Shown piece by piece: positions 9,896 to 18,772 of a stretch of 64,000 nt of DNA. A program made the translations under genes and the position numbers. Source of the stretch: Novosphingobium sp. JCM 18896 (GTDB lineage: Bacteria; Pseudomonadota; Alphaproteobacteria; Sphingomonadales; Sphingomonadaceae); assembly GCF_025938095.1 (NCBI RefSeq), contig NZ_JAPCZF010000003.1, positions 620,001 through 684,000 on the forward strand. The letters are read 5' to 3'. Position 1 is the first letter of the stretch, and every line of letters begins with the position of its first letter. The notes beneath the pieces were generated by a model. It saw nothing but the letters and a program-made list of their open reading frames with translations, was not told the DNA's origin and did no database searches.

Positions 9896-10642
9896 ATGAC
9901 CTTCGCCGCCACCGTTCTCACGCTCTATCCCGAGATGTTCCCCGGCCCGCTCGGCGTCAGCCTGGCCGGGCGTGCGCGCGAGCAGGGGAAGTGGACGCTC
10001 GATGCCGTGCAGATCCGGGACTTCGCGATCGACAAGCACCGCACGGTGGACGACACCCCCGCCGGCGGCGGCGCGGGGATGGTGCTGCGCGTCGACGTGC
10101 TTTCGGCCGCGGTCGACCATGCTCTCGCGAACAATCCCGCGGCCCCGGTCATCGCCATGACCCCGCGCGGTAAGCCGCTGACGCAGGAGCGTGTGCGCGA
10201 ACTCGCCGAAGGTCCGGGCGTGACGATTCTCTGCGGTCGGTTCGAGGGATTCGATGAGCGGATCTTCGCCGGGCGACCGGTCGAGGAGGTGTCGATCGGC
10301 GACATCGTCCTGTCGGGCGGCGAATGCGCCGCGCTGATGCTTCTCGACGCTTGCATTCGGCTGCTTCCCGGCGTAATGGGCGCGCCTTCCAGCGGGTCCG
10401 AAGAGTCGTTCGAGAACGGCCTCCTCGAGTATCCGCACTATACCCGACCCGTCGAATGGGAAGGGCGCACGATCCCCGAAGTGCTGCGATCGGGGGATCA
10501 TGCGAAAATCGCGGCCTGGCGGAAACACCAGGCGGAAGTCGATACACGGTTACGCAGGCCGGACCTTTGGGAGCGCCATACGGGTGCTCGGGTTCAGTCT
10601 GCCTCTGGCGCGCGGCGTGAAAATAAGGACCAGGGTCAATGA
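9896..10642 (+). CDS. trmD: tRNA (guanine-N1-)-methyltransferase TrmD
   Basis: Methylates G37 of tRNAs with S-adenosylmethionine, preventing +1 frameshifting. The 248-residue SPOUT-class protein contains [36 protein letters not shown] and [14 protein letters not shown], the last part of the trefoil-knot cofactor site, then the YPHYTRP segment that is strongly conserved in TrmD. Length is normal. The end overlaps rplS as ATGA, giving translational coupling. Confidence 0.96.
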   Translation: MTFAATVLTLYPEMFPGPLGVSLAGRAREQGKWTLDAVQIRDFAIDKHRTVDDTPAGGGAGMVLRVDVLSAAVDHALANNPAAPVIAMTPRGKPLTQERVRELAEGPGVTILCGRFEGFDERIFAGRPVEEVSIGDIVLSGGECAALMLLDACIRLLPGVMGAPSSGSEESFENGLLEYPHYTRPVEWEGRTIPEVLRSGDHAKIAAWRKHQAEVDTRLRRPDLWERHTGARVQSASGARRENKDQGQ

Positions 10643-11007
10643 ACCTGATTCAGCAGATCGAAGCCGAGGAAATCGCCAAGGCTGCCAAGGATATCCCGAC
10701 CTTCCGCCCGGGCGACACCGTCCGCGTCGGCGTGCGCGTCGTCGAAGGCGAGCGCACCCGCGTTCAGGCCTACGAAGGCGTCTGCATCGCTCGCGCGAAC
10801 AAGGGCATCGGTTCGAACTTCACCGTTCGCAAGATGTCGTTCGGCGAGGGCGTCGAGCGCGTCTTCCCGCTCTATTCGCCGAACATCGACAGCATCACCG
10901 TCGTCCGCAAGGGCGTCGTGCGTCGTGCGAAGCTCTATTACCTGCGTGGCCGCACCGGCAAGCGCGCTCGCATCGCCGAGCGTCGCGACGTCAAGGTCGA
11001 GGCGTAA
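10639..11007 (+). CDS. rplS: 50S ribosomal protein L19
   Basis: Large-subunit protein at the 30S-50S interface. The 122-residue sequence begins [20 protein letters not shown] and includes [20 protein letters not shown], the [19 protein letters not shown] core and [17 protein letters not shown], all canonical. The ATG overlaps the trmD stop. It ends the cluster and is followed by a hairpin terminator. Confidence 0.97.
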   Translation: MNLIQQIEAEEIAKAAKDIPTFRPGDTVRVGVRVVEGERTRVQAYEGVCIARANKGIGSNFTVRKMSFGEGVERVFPLYSPNIDSITVVRKGVVRRAKLYYLRGRTGKRARIAERRDVKVEA

Positions 11008-11048
11008 GCCACGGCCGACTGAGCCTCTCAGTCAGCGTACAGATCGAG

Positions 11049-11084
11049 AAGGCCGGCTCCCGCATACGGAGACCGGCCTTTTCC
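11049..11084 (+). terminator. Rho-independent terminator after rplS
   Basis: AAGGCCGGcTCC and GGAGaCCGGCCTT form a GC-rich stem around an eight-base loop, followed by TTTCC. It lies 41 bases past the rplS stop and before asd, separating the two transcripts. Confidence 0.8.
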
Positions 11085-11134
11085 TTGTCCGGCCCGTTCC
11101 TATCTAGGGCCCTCTTGCTTCAGGGAATACCATC

Positions 11135-12160
11135 ATGGGTTATCGGGTAGTGGTCGTCGGCGCGACGGGCAACGTCGGGCGCGAAATGCTGAACATCCTC
11201 GCCGAGCGCGAATTCCCCTGCGACGAGATCGCCGCGGCCGCCTCGTCGCGTTCGACCGGCGACGAGCTCGAGTACGGCGACACCGGCCGCATGATCAAGG
11301 TCAAGAACCTCGAGCATTTCGACTTCACCGGCTGGGACATCGCGCTGTTCGCCGCGGGCTCGGAACCGACCAAGATCCACGCCCCGCGCGCGGCCGCCGC
11401 CGGCTGCGTGGTGATCGACAATTCGTCGCTCTACCGCATGGACCCCGACGTGCCGCTGATCGTGCCCGAGGTGAACCCCGAGGCGATCGACGGCTACAAG
11501 GCCAAGAACATCATCGCCAACCCCAACTGCTCGACCGCGCAGATGGTCGTCGCGCTCAAGCCGCTGCACGATGCCGCCAAGATCAAGCGCGTCGTCGTCT
11601 CGACCTATCAGTCAACCTCGGGCTCGGGCAAGGCGGGCATGGACGAACTGTTCGAGCAGAGCCGCGCGATCTTCGTCGGCGATCCGGTCGAACCGAAGAA
11701 GTACACCAAGCAGATCGCCTTCAACGTGATCCCGCACATCGACAGCTTCCTCGACGACGGTTTCACCAAAGAAGAGTGGAAGATGGTCGTCGAGACCAAG
11801 AAGATCCTCGATCCCAAGATCAAGGTCGTCGCCACCTGCGTGCGCGTGCCGGTCTTCGTCGGCCATTCCGAAGCGATCAACATCGAGTTCGAGGACGAGA
11901 TCTCGGCCGAGCAGGCGCAGGACATCCTGCGCGAGGCGCCGGGCGTGATGCTCGTCGATAAGCGCGAGGACGGCGGCTACGTCACGCCGATCGAATGCGT
12001 CGGCGACGGTGCGACCTACGTGTCGCGCGTGCGCGAGGATCCGACGGTCGACAACGGCCTGGCGCTGTGGTGCGTCGCCGACAACCTGCGCAAGGGCGCT
12101 GCGCTCAACGCCGTGCAGATCGCTGAACTGCTCGGTCGCCGGCATCTCAAGAAGGGCTGA
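11135..12160 (+). CDS. asd: Aspartate-semialdehyde dehydrogenase
   Basis: Reduces aspartyl phosphate to aspartate semialdehyde with NADPH, the branch point to lysine, threonine, methionine and diaminopimelate. The 341-residue protein starts with the Rossmann motif VVVVGATGNVGREML; the catalytic Cys132 lies in IANPNCSTAQMV, and a conserved His in FNVIPHID and an Arg in CVRVPVF follow. The GHSEAINIEF segment is typical of the bacterial enzyme. The gene is monocistronic, with a terminator upstream and a palindromic repeat downstream. Confidence 0.96.
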   Translation: MGYRVVVVGATGNVGREMLNILAEREFPCDEIAAAASSRSTGDELEYGDTGRMIKVKNLEHFDFTGWDIALFAAGSEPTKIHAPRAAAAGCVVIDNSSLYRMDPDVPLIVPEVNPEAIDGYKAKNIIANPNCSTAQMVVALKPLHDAAKIKRVVVSTYQSTSGSGKAGMDELFEQSRAIFVGDPVEPKKYTKQIAFNVIPHIDSFLDDGFTKEEWKMVVETKKILDPKIKVVATCVRVPVFVGHSEAINIEFEDEISAEQAQDILREAPGVMLVDKREDGGYVTPIECVGDGATYVSRVREDPTVDNGLALWCVADNLRKGAALNAVQIAELLGRRHLKKG

Positions 12161-12198
12161 TTAGAGCCGGAGACAAGCCCACCGCCGCTCACCCTGGC

Positions 12199-12261
12199 CT
12201 TGTCGAAGGGTGCTGACGCGACCGCCGTGCATGGTGCTTCGACAAGCTCAGCACGAGCGGG
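12199..12261. repeat. Extragenic palindrome (CTTCGACAAGCTCAG family)
   Basis: CTTGTCGAAG at 12199-12208 and its inverted copy CTTCGACAAG at 12237-12246 form a 10-base stem. The right half, CTTCGACAAGCTCAGCAC followed by GAGCGGG, recurs near 41022 with two differences. This is the style of dispersed intergenic palindrome frequent in sphingomonad genomes. Confidence 0.7.
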
Positions 12262-12297
12262 TTTGGGAATTCTCCCGGGGGGCCTACCAAAAACGAA

Positions 12298-12331
12298 ATC
12301 GGGCCCGCTCCTCCTGGGGGGCGGGCCCGAT
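12298..12331 (-). terminator. Terminator of the downstream DUF4398-like gene
   Basis: ATCGGGCCCGC pairs with GCGGGCCCGAT. On the minus strand the stem is followed by TTCGTTTTTGG, a good T tract. It lies 26 bases past the stop of the minus-strand gene ending at 12357. Confidence 0.8.
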
Positions 12332-12356
12332 CCATTTGGTGAGCTAGGCTGTCGCC

Positions 12357-13007
12357 TTAGTTCACCGCCTGCTTGATCGTCGTCGTGGTGGTCGTCGTCG
12401 CCGGTGCGGGGGCCGGGGCGCGACGCGCGGTGGTCGTCGTGGTCTTGCGCGTTACCGTGCGCGCGGCGCGGCGCGGTGCGGGTGCCTGGGTGGTGACCGT
12501 GGTCTCGACCTGCTGGTTCTGCTGGGCGATCAGCGCCGAGCGCGCGGCATTGGCGTCGGCGGCCGAATTGGCCGCCTGCTGCTGCGCCATGTCGGCCCGG
12601 GCGCTGGCATGCGCGGCCTGTTCCTGCGCGGCCGCGGCCTGCTGCTGGGCGACCGAGACGTCGGCGTCGCGCGCGGCATTGGCATCGGCGACGGCCATGT
12701 CCTTGCGGCGCTGCAGCTCGCCGATCGTCGCATCGGCGAGCGCAGAGGCGTGGATCGCCTCGTCGATCGAGGTCGACTTGTTGCCCGCGTTCAGGCTTTC
12801 CTTGGCGCGGGCGAGTTCGGCCCGGGCCTCGGCATGACGCGCCGGCAGTTCGGTGGCCGAGCCCATCTGCTCGGCGGTGGTGATCTTGGCTTCGGCGGCG
12901 GCGATGGCCTGGCGCGCGCGGTCGGCCTTGCCGGCATAGGCCGGCGATACGGTCAGCGCGAGGGCGGTGGCGGCCATCAGCGGCGCGATCAGAGTCTTGC
13001 GAAACAT
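12357..13007 (-). CDS. Exported DUF4398-like helical protein
   Basis: A 216-residue protein with an N-terminal signal peptide (about residues 1-25, cleavage near SPAYAGKA). The mature part is alpha-helical and rich in Ala, Arg, Glu and Gln; the segment ELPARHAEARAELARAKESL resembles the DUF4398 helical repeat of envelope proteins. A QQQAAAAQEQAAH coiled coil follows, and the tail is Thr/Ala/Pro low complexity with two runs of Thr. The ATG at 13005-13007 has AGGAG upstream and the open frame extends upstream only by chance. Likely periplasmic, role unknown. Its own terminator follows. Confidence 0.78.
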   Translation of the reverse strand: MFRKTLIAPLMAATALALTVSPAYAGKADRARQAIAAAEAKITTAEQMGSATELPARHAEARAELARAKESLNAGNKSTSIDEAIHASALADATIGELQRRKDMAVADANAARDADVSVAQQQAAAAQEQAAHASARADMAQQQAANSAADANAARSALIAQQNQQVETTVTTQAPAPRRAARTVTRKTTTTTARRAPAPAPATTTTTTTIKQAVN

Positions 13008-13195
13008 GGCATTCTCCTCGGAATAAGGCACGGGCGCTAGGCCTCGAATGCCCCCTGGCCGATCAACCGTTTGCCGCACGCGCTGTTCCGGGCCGTTCAA
13101 CGTCTCGTCGCAGCCCTCGCTTCGGTTCGACCCGGGTTCATCGCGCGGCAAGCTTGGCGATTGCCGCCGGGTGGCGCAGGTCCTAGGCAAGGCGC

Positions 13196-13642
13196 ATGAG
13201 CAAGACCCTGACCGGCGGCTGCCAGTGCGGCCGCATCCGCTACAGCGTCGCCCTCGAAAACGACGAGGCCTATCTCTGTCATTGCCGCATGTGCCAGCGC
13301 GCGACCGGTGGTTTCGCCGCGGCTTTCGCCCAAGTGCCGCTCGCCGGCCTGACCTGGGAGCGCGAGCCCGACTGGTACCAGAGCTCGCCGATCGCGCACC
13401 GGCCGTTCTGCTCGGCCTGCGGCACGCCGCTCGGCTTTGCCTTCCTCGAGGGCGACGACAAGATGGACCTGACCGTGGGCAGTTTCGACGATCCCTCGGG
13501 CTTCGCGCCGATCCTGCACTCGGGTTCCGAGAGTCTTCACGAGGCCTGGCTGGACATCAAGGATCTGCCACGTCTTTACAGCAAGGACATCGAAAGCGTC
13601 GCCAGCCGCTGGAAGGCGGCAGGCCTGGAGGTACCCGAGTGA
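13196..13642 (+). CDS. GFA family protein (Mss4-like zinc fold)
   Basis: A 148-residue protein of the glutathione-dependent formaldehyde-activating (GFA) family. Zinc-binding cysteines lie in GGCQCGRI (C9, C11), LCHCRMC (C28, C30, C33) and FCSACGTPL. The family includes GSH-hydroxymethyl transfer enzymes, but most members are of unknown substrate, and no formaldehyde pathway genes adjoin it. Its TGA overlaps the GTG of the next gene, so it is coupled to the alpha/beta hydrolase. Confidence 0.88.
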   Translation: MSKTLTGGCQCGRIRYSVALENDEAYLCHCRMCQRATGGFAAAFAQVPLAGLTWEREPDWYQSSPIAHRPFCSACGTPLGFAFLEGDDKMDLTVGSFDDPSGFAPILHSGSESLHEAWLDIKDLPRLYSKDIESVASRWKAAGLEVPE

Positions 13643-14409
13643 GCGAACCCAAAGTGCACGACCAGCGTGTGGAATTTGTCGAAAGCGTCGGTGGCGCCAG
13701 GCTCGCCGTGCATCGGATCGGGGCAGGGCGGCCGGTGCTGCTGCTCCACGGCCTGTTCTCGAGTGCCTTGGTCAACTGGATCAAGTTCGGCCACGCCGCC
13801 AAGCTCGCCGAGGCCGGTTTCGAGGCGATCATGCCCGACCTGCGCGCGCATGGGCAGAGCGATGCGCCGCACGATCCCGCGGCCTACCCGTCCGACGTGC
13901 TGGTGCAGGATGCGCTTAAGGTGGTCGAAGCACTCGGCCTGACCGACTTCGACCTTTGCGGCTTCTCGCTCGGCTCGCGCACCTCGGTGCGGGCGGTGCT
14001 GGCGGGCCTCGAGCCGCGCCGGCTGGTGCTCGGCGGCATGGGGCTCGAAGGGCTCGACCAGTGGGAGCGGCGCAGCGGCTTCTTCATCGGCGCGATCGAC
14101 CGCTTCGACGAGATCAAGCGCGGCGATCCCGAATATGTCGCGCAGCAGTTCATGAAGTCGCAGAAGGTCGATCGCATCGCGACGCGGCTGCTGCTCCAGT
14201 CGGTCGACGACACCCGCGCCGAGCAATTGCGCGAGATCACCATGCCGACCCTCGTGGTCTGCGGTGCCGAGGACCAGGACAACGGCTCCGCCCCCGCGCT
14301 GACCGAGGCACTGCCCCAAGGCACCTATGTCGAGGTGCCGGGCACGCACATGTCCTCGGTGACCAAGCCCGAACTCGGCGATGCGATAGTGCGCTTCCTG
14401 TCGGCGTGA
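13639..14409 (+). CDS. Alpha/beta hydrolase
   Basis: A 256-residue cytoplasmic hydrolase. It has the oxyanion segment LLLHGLFSS, the nucleophile elbow GFSLGS, an acid in CGAEDQDNGS and a candidate catalytic His in GTHMSS near the end, the normal order for the fold. The substrate is unknown; an ester or C-C bond substrate is possible. The start is GTG at 13639, overlapping the GFA stop as GTGA; the open frame reaching further upstream overlaps the GFA gene and is not coding. Confidence 0.87.
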   Translation: MSEPKVHDQRVEFVESVGGARLAVHRIGAGRPVLLLHGLFSSALVNWIKFGHAAKLAEAGFEAIMPDLRAHGQSDAPHDPAAYPSDVLVQDALKVVEALGLTDFDLCGFSLGSRTSVRAVLAGLEPRRLVLGGMGLEGLDQWERRSGFFIGAIDRFDEIKRGDPEYVAQQFMKSQKVDRIATRLLLQSVDDTRAEQLREITMPTLVVCGAEDQDNGSAPALTEALPQGTYVEVPGTHMSSVTKPELGDAIVRFLSA

Positions 14410-14461
14410 CTTCGCGCTAGTTCTGCTGACATAACAGAAAGCAGAAATGAGGTCTGCCACT

Positions 14462-16294
14462 ATGCTCAAGTTCGTTTCGACCGCGGCGCTGACCCTGGCG
14501 CTCGCGGCTTCTCCGGCTTTCGCGCAGGACAAGCCCGCCGCACCGGCGCCCCAGCAAGCCGGGCCGCAGACGCCGCAGACCTTCGTCAAGGAGGCCGAGG
14601 CGGCCTACGGCAAGGCGCTGATCGAAGGCGCACAGGCCGATTGGGTCTATGCGACCTACATCAACCAGGACACCGAAGCCCTGACCGCGCGCGCGGGTGC
14701 CAAGCTGACCGAACTGCAGGTGGCGAATGCCATCCAGGCGGCGAAGTTCGCGAGCGCCAAGGGCCTCGACTACGACACGACGCGCAAGCTCGATCGCATG
14801 CGCACCCTGATCGTGCTGCCCGCGCCGACGCGGCCCGGCGCGGCCGAGGAACTGGCGACACTCGGCGCGCGGCTCCAGGGTATCTACGGCAAGGGCCGCG
14901 GCACCCTGAACGGCAAGCCGATCAACGGATCGGACATCGAGGCGGCCATGGGTACGAGCCGTAACCCCGATGAACTCAAGGAGATGTGGACGAGCTGGCA
15001 CGACAATGTCGGCAAGCCGATGGCGGGCGACTATGCCAAGCTCGTCGATCTGGCCAACCAGGGTGCCAAGGAACTCGGCTATGCCGATACCGGCGCGCTC
15101 TGGCGCTCGAACTACGACATGACGCCCGAGGCCTTCGCCGCGCTCACCGAGAAGCTGTGGAACGAGGTCAAGCCGCTCTACGAACAGCTCCACTGCTACA
15201 CCCGCACCAAGCTCAACGAGCGCTACGGCGACGCCGTCCAGGCCAAGACCGGGCCGATCCGCGCTGACCTGCTAGGCAACATGTGGGCGCAGGAATGGGG
15301 CAACATCTACGACGTGGTCGCCCCGGCGGGCGCCGGCGACATCGGCTACGACACGACCAAGCTGCTCGAAGCCAAGGGCTATGACGCGAACAAGATGGTC
15401 AAGGCGGGCGAGGGCTTCTTCTCCTCGCTGGGCTTCGCGCCGCTACCCGAGACCTTCTGGCAGCGTTCGCAGTTCACCAAGCCCGCCGACCGCGAGGTGA
15501 TCTGCCACGCCTCGGCCTGGGACATCGACAATGTCGACGACCTGCGCATCAAGATGTGCATCAAGGTCAACGGCGACGATTTCACCACGATCCACCACGA
15601 ACTCGGCCACAACTATTACCAGCGCGCCTACAACAAGCAGCCCGCGCTCTATCTCGATGGTGCCAACGACGGCTTCCACGAGGCGATCGGCGATACCGTC
15701 GCGCTGTCGATCACGCCCGAATATCTGGTGCAGATCGGCCTGCTCGACCGCTCGCAGGTGCCCAGCGCCGACAAGGACATCGGCCTGTTGCTGCGCCAGG
15801 GCATGGACAAGGTCGCCTTCCTGCCGTTCGGCCTGCTGATCGATCGCTGGCGCTGGCAGGCTTTCTCGGGTCAGATCAAGCCCGCCGACTACCAGAAGGC
15901 CTGGACCGACATGCGGCTCCAGTACCAGGGCATCGTCCCGCCGTCGGATCGGCCGGCCGATGCCTTCGATCCGGGCGCCAAGTACCATATCCCGGCCTCG
16001 ACGCCCTATACGCGCTACTTCCTCGCGCGGATCCTACAGTTCCAGTTCTACGAGGCGGCGTGCAAGCAGGCCGGCTGGCGCGGGCCGCTGCACCGCTGTT
16101 CGTTCTATGGCAACAAGCAGGTCGGCGATCGCCTCAACGCGATGCTGACGATGGGCGCCTCGAAGCCCTGGCCCGATGCGCTCCAGGCCTTCACCGGCAG
16201 CCGCGAGATCAGCGGCAAGCCGATGATCCGCTACTTCGCGCCGCTGACCAAGTGGCTGCAGGAGCAGAACCGCGGCAAGACCTGCGGCTGGTGA
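14462..16294 (+). CDS. Exported M2-family zinc dipeptidyl carboxypeptidase (ACE-like)
   Basis: A peptidase of the angiotensin-converting-enzyme family, 610 residues with a signal peptide (cleavage near SPAFAQDK), so periplasmic. Zinc ligands are His379 and His383 of HELGH with catalytic Glu380, plus Glu407 in GFHEAIGD, 24 residues later as in ACE. The segment KYHIPASTPYTRYF carries the transition-state Tyr equivalent, followed by ILQFQFYEA as in animal ACE. All catalytic residues look intact. The ATG at 14462 is favoured by GAGG nine bases upstream; an in-frame ATG at 14447 is the alternative. Confidence 0.93.
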   Translation: MLKFVSTAALTLALAASPAFAQDKPAAPAPQQAGPQTPQTFVKEAEAAYGKALIEGAQADWVYATYINQDTEALTARAGAKLTELQVANAIQAAKFASAKGLDYDTTRKLDRMRTLIVLPAPTRPGAAEELATLGARLQGIYGKGRGTLNGKPINGSDIEAAMGTSRNPDELKEMWTSWHDNVGKPMAGDYAKLVDLANQGAKELGYADTGALWRSNYDMTPEAFAALTEKLWNEVKPLYEQLHCYTRTKLNERYGDAVQAKTGPIRADLLGNMWAQEWGNIYDVVAPAGAGDIGYDTTKLLEAKGYDANKMVKAGEGFFSSLGFAPLPETFWQRSQFTKPADREVICHASAWDIDNVDDLRIKMCIKVNGDDFTTIHHELGHNYYQRAYNKQPALYLDGANDGFHEAIGDTVALSITPEYLVQIGLLDRSQVPSADKDIGLLLRQGMDKVAFLPFGLLIDRWRWQAFSGQIKPADYQKAWTDMRLQYQGIVPPSDRPADAFDPGAKYHIPASTPYTRYFLARILQFQFYEAACKQAGWRGPLHRCSFYGNKQVGDRLNAMLTMGASKPWPDALQAFTGSREISGKPMIRYFAPLTKWLQEQNRGKTCGW

Positions 16295-16317
16295 TCACCG
16301 TCTCGGCGGCGCGGGGG

Positions 16318-16671
16318 CTAACGCCCTCGCGCTGCCGATATGCGATTGCCCGCACCGCTGACGCGCAGCTGCGGCTTGCTGCCATCGGGCGTAGTCCAGG
16401 TCACGCGGTTGCTCGCGCCCTCGATGTGGATCACGCCCTTGGACGCAAGCTCGACGTGAACCTCGTTGTCGGCCCCTTCGATCACGACCTGGCTGCAACG
16501 GCCGGTCACGGTCATGACATTGCTGGCGCCTTCGATCCGGGCGACACCGCCGTCACAATCAAGCTCGGCATGCTCGCCGGCGCCCTCGAACTGGGCTTGC
16601 GCGGCGGCAGGAATGGTTGTGGTGAGCGCAAAGCCGGCCAGGCAGAGATAGGCGAATTTGCCGAAGGTCAT
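16318..16671 (-). CDS. Exported DUF3060 protein
   Basis: A 117-residue protein with a signal peptide (residues 1-25, cleavage after AAAQA). The mature part repeats a short beta unit of the type IEGASNVMTVTG, VVIEGADNEVHVE and IHIEGASNRVTW, the spacing seen in DUF3060 proteins, which probably form a small beta-helix. Function is unknown. AGGA lies upstream of the ATG at 16669-16671. It converges on the M2 peptidase with 23 bases between the stops. Confidence 0.8.
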   Translation of the reverse strand: MTFGKFAYLCLAGFALTTTIPAAAQAQFEGAGEHAELDCDGGVARIEGASNVMTVTGRCSQVVIEGADNEVHVELASKGVIHIEGASNRVTWTTPDGSKPQLRVSGAGNRISAARGR

Positions 16672-16738
16672 CGAAGTCCTCTCCTTGATCGGAGAAGAGG
16701 CTAGGGCGTTTTGGCGGGCGCCGGAATGACGCGCTCGC

Positions 16739-16930
16739 TCATCCCGTCGCGAACGTGGGCCGGCGTGACGGCTTGAGCTTCCAGCCATCGCAGGAGGGCT
16801 CGCCACAGCGGCACGGGTTGACCCGGAACGAGCGGCTACCCAGCCGCAGCAGGCCATCGGCAATGCTGAAATTGTCGATGCCGAGCGAGCGAATGTAGGC
16901 GCTCAGCGATTCTCGTTCGTTTGCGTCCAT
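16739..16930 (-). CDS. Small cysteine-containing protein, unknown
   Basis: A 63-residue protein starting MDANERESLSAYIRSLGIDN. Its centre reads LLRLGSRSFRVNPCRCGEPSC, with three cysteines in CxCxxxxC spacing that could bind metal, followed by DGWKLKPSR. I recognise no named family. No clear ribosome site precedes the ATG at 16928-16930; codon use resembles the neighbours. It lies 67 bases upstream of the DUF3060 gene on the same strand. Confidence 0.6.
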   Translation of the reverse strand: MDANERESLSAYIRSLGIDNFSIADGLLRLGSRSFRVNPCRCGEPSCDGWKLKPSRRPTFATG

Positions 16931-17024
16931 GGCGATAGGATCGCCAAAAAATTGTGCAGTGCAACATTGGGCGCGCCGTCGTGTTCGACGTTCGCGATCA
17001 GCCGATGGAATCGCCAACGTCGGG

Positions 17025-17765
17025 TCAGGTGTTGGCGGCGCCGTTGGCGAGGATTTGCGCGCCCGAGACCCAGCTCGCTTCGGGCGAGGCGAGGAAGGCG
17101 ATGACCGCGGCGATCTCGCCCGCCTTGCCGATCCGCTTGAAGGGAGAAGCATTCTCGAAGAAGGCGCGATGCGCGCTCGAATTGTCCATCATGCCCGGGC
17201 TGGTGGCGCCGGGGATGACCGTGTTCACGGTAATGCCGCGTGCGCCGAGTTCGCGGGCCCAGCTTTCGGTGAAGCTCTCGACCGCGCGTTTCGCTGCCGA
17301 ATAGAGCCCATCGCCGGCCATGGGATACTTGGCCAGGCTGGAGCTGAAGTTGATGATCCGCCCGTTGTCGCGCAGCCGCGAGGCCGCTTCGCTGGCGACG
17401 TAGAGCGGCCCCAGCATGTTGACCCCGACGATGGTCTCGACCTGGGCATCCTTCAGGTCCGCCAGCTTGCCGCCGCCGCTGATGCCCGCGTTGTTGACGA
17501 CGATGTCGAGGTGCCCCGGCATGCGATCGATCGCGCGAAACAGGTCGGCCACTTCGGCGCGCTTCGCGATGTCCGCGCGATAGGCGAAGGCGGTGCCGCC
17601 GCGGGCCTCGATCTCGGCGACGGTATCGTCGGCACCGGCCTTGCTGCTCGCGTAGTGGACGATGATCGTCGCGCCGTCGTCGGCCAGCCGCAGCGCGATC
17701 TCGCGGCCTATGCCGCGGCCGGAGCCGGTCACGAGTGCGACTTTGTCCGAGAGAGGTTTTTCCAT
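17025..17765 (-). CDS. Short-chain dehydrogenase/reductase
   Basis: A 246-residue classical SDR using NAD(P). It has the cofactor motif GSGRGIG, NNAG in VVNNAGISGGG, a catalytic Ser in FSSSLAKYPM, and Tyr-x-x-x-Lys in LYSAAKRAV. The GATSPGMMD and ANGAANT ends are typical of the FabG-like group. It is 19 bases downstream of the LysR gene on the same strand and may be in one transcript with the LuxE/LuxC-like pair; its substrate could be an aldehyde or ketone product of that pathway, but this is inference. Confidence 0.9.
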   Translation of the reverse strand: MEKPLSDKVALVTGSGRGIGREIALRLADDGATIIVHYASSKAGADDTVAEIEARGGTAFAYRADIAKRAEVADLFRAIDRMPGHLDIVVNNAGISGGGKLADLKDAQVETIVGVNMLGPLYVASEAASRLRDNGRIINFSSSLAKYPMAGDGLYSAAKRAVESFTESWARELGARGITVNTVIPGATSPGMMDNSSAHRAFFENASPFKRIGKAGEIAAVIAFLASPEASWVSGAQILANGAANT

Positions 17766-17784
17766 GTGACGTTCCGTTCTGGTT

Positions 17785-18729
17785 TCAGCGCAAAGCGGCT
17801 TCAGGGTCTGCTTCCCAAGCGCCTTTTGCGATCAGCGAGGCCATGATCTTGACCGTGAGATCTTCGATCCGGGCCGATGCGTGGGTGACGACCTGGGCGG
17901 GATTGCGCACGAGGCTCAGCGTTCGCCTGAGCTCGCCGTTGCCGAGGCGCGCAAAGCTCAGCCGGCCGTCGAACAGCTCGTCGCGGACGGCGGGCTTCGA
18001 CAGGATCGTATAGCCGTGGCCGTTGGCGACGAGTTCGGCGATCGTCGCCACGGCGTCGATCTCGTGCTTCACGCGATATGTGAAGCCGTGGCGCTGGGCC
18101 TCTCCATCGAGGAACTTGCGCAAGCCGTGCGGCTGACCCAGCGTGACCAAGGGATAGTCCTGCAGATCGGCGAGCGAGACCGTCGCAACACTCTGCTGGC
18201 CGCTGGCGAAGCGCCCGGCCGGGCCGATCAGGAACATCTCCTCGGTCGCAAGGCGCCGCGTCGACAGATGCCGGATCGGCCCGAGGTCATAAAGGATGCC
18301 CAGGTCTACCCGGGCATCGTCGAGCCAGCCGCGGATCTGCCCCGTGGTGGCTTCGACCAGACGTACCTCGGTATTCGGTGCATGCTGGATCACCGCTTCG
18401 ACCAGCTCCACGCCGAGCAGCCGATTCATCGAATAGGGCATCGCGATGATCGCCTGACCGCTGGCGGCGGCATTGGTTGCCTGGACGTCCTCCAGCGCCT
18501 GGTCGATGCCGCGCAGGATATGCCGCGCATGCTCCTGGAAGATGCGCCCCGCCTCGGTCACCGTAACGCCGCGCGCGGTGCGGTTGAACAGTTGGAAGCC
18601 GACTTCGTCCTCAAGCCGCAGGAGCTGCTGGCTCAGCGAGGGCTGCGCAATGCCGAGCGATTCCGCCGCCCGGCTGATCGAGCACAGGTCGGCGGTTCTC
18701 AGAAAGCTTCTGAGATGGCGGGTGTCCAA
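17785..18729 (-). CDS. LysR-family transcriptional regulator
   Basis: A 314-residue regulator. The winged helix-turn-helix covers residues 1-60 (HLRSFLRTADLCSISRAAES, then AQPSLSQQLLRLEDEVG), and the remainder is a periplasmic-binding-type effector domain. The start is TTG at 18727-18729. It lies between the LuxC-like reductase gene (43 bases upstream) and the SDR gene (19 bases downstream), all on the minus strand, so it probably regulates this group or the divergent TonB receptor. Effector unknown. Confidence 0.9.
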   Translation of the reverse strand: MDTRHLRSFLRTADLCSISRAAESLGIAQPSLSQQLLRLEDEVGFQLFNRTARGVTVTEAGRIFQEHARHILRGIDQALEDVQATNAAASGQAIIAMPYSMNRLLGVELVEAVIQHAPNTEVRLVEATTGQIRGWLDDARVDLGILYDLGPIRHLSTRRLATEEMFLIGPAGRFASGQQSVATVSLADLQDYPLVTLGQPHGLRKFLDGEAQRHGFTYRVKHEIDAVATIAELVANGHGYTILSKPAVRDELFDGRLSFARLGNGELRRTLSLVRNPAQVVTHASARIEDLTVKIMASLIAKGAWEADPEAALR

Positions 18730-18772
18730 GGCTCTCGATCTCCCACTCTCGATCTTGGGTATCGCCAGGCTT

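Noticed and set aside
11008..11134. Lysine riboswitch upstream of asd
   Set aside because: The gap is only 127 bases and is mostly the rplS terminator; no riboswitch core is visible.
13048..13638. Upstream extension of the alpha/beta hydrolase frame
   Set aside because: It overlaps the GFA gene in another frame and gives Arg/Pro-rich nonsense; the GTGA overlap start at 13639 is natural.
16932..17152. N-terminal extension of the small Cys protein to 137 codons
   Set aside because: The extension is Ser/Arg/Pro-rich shadow sequence overlapping the SDR gene antisense; the ATG at 16930 begins the plausible protein.
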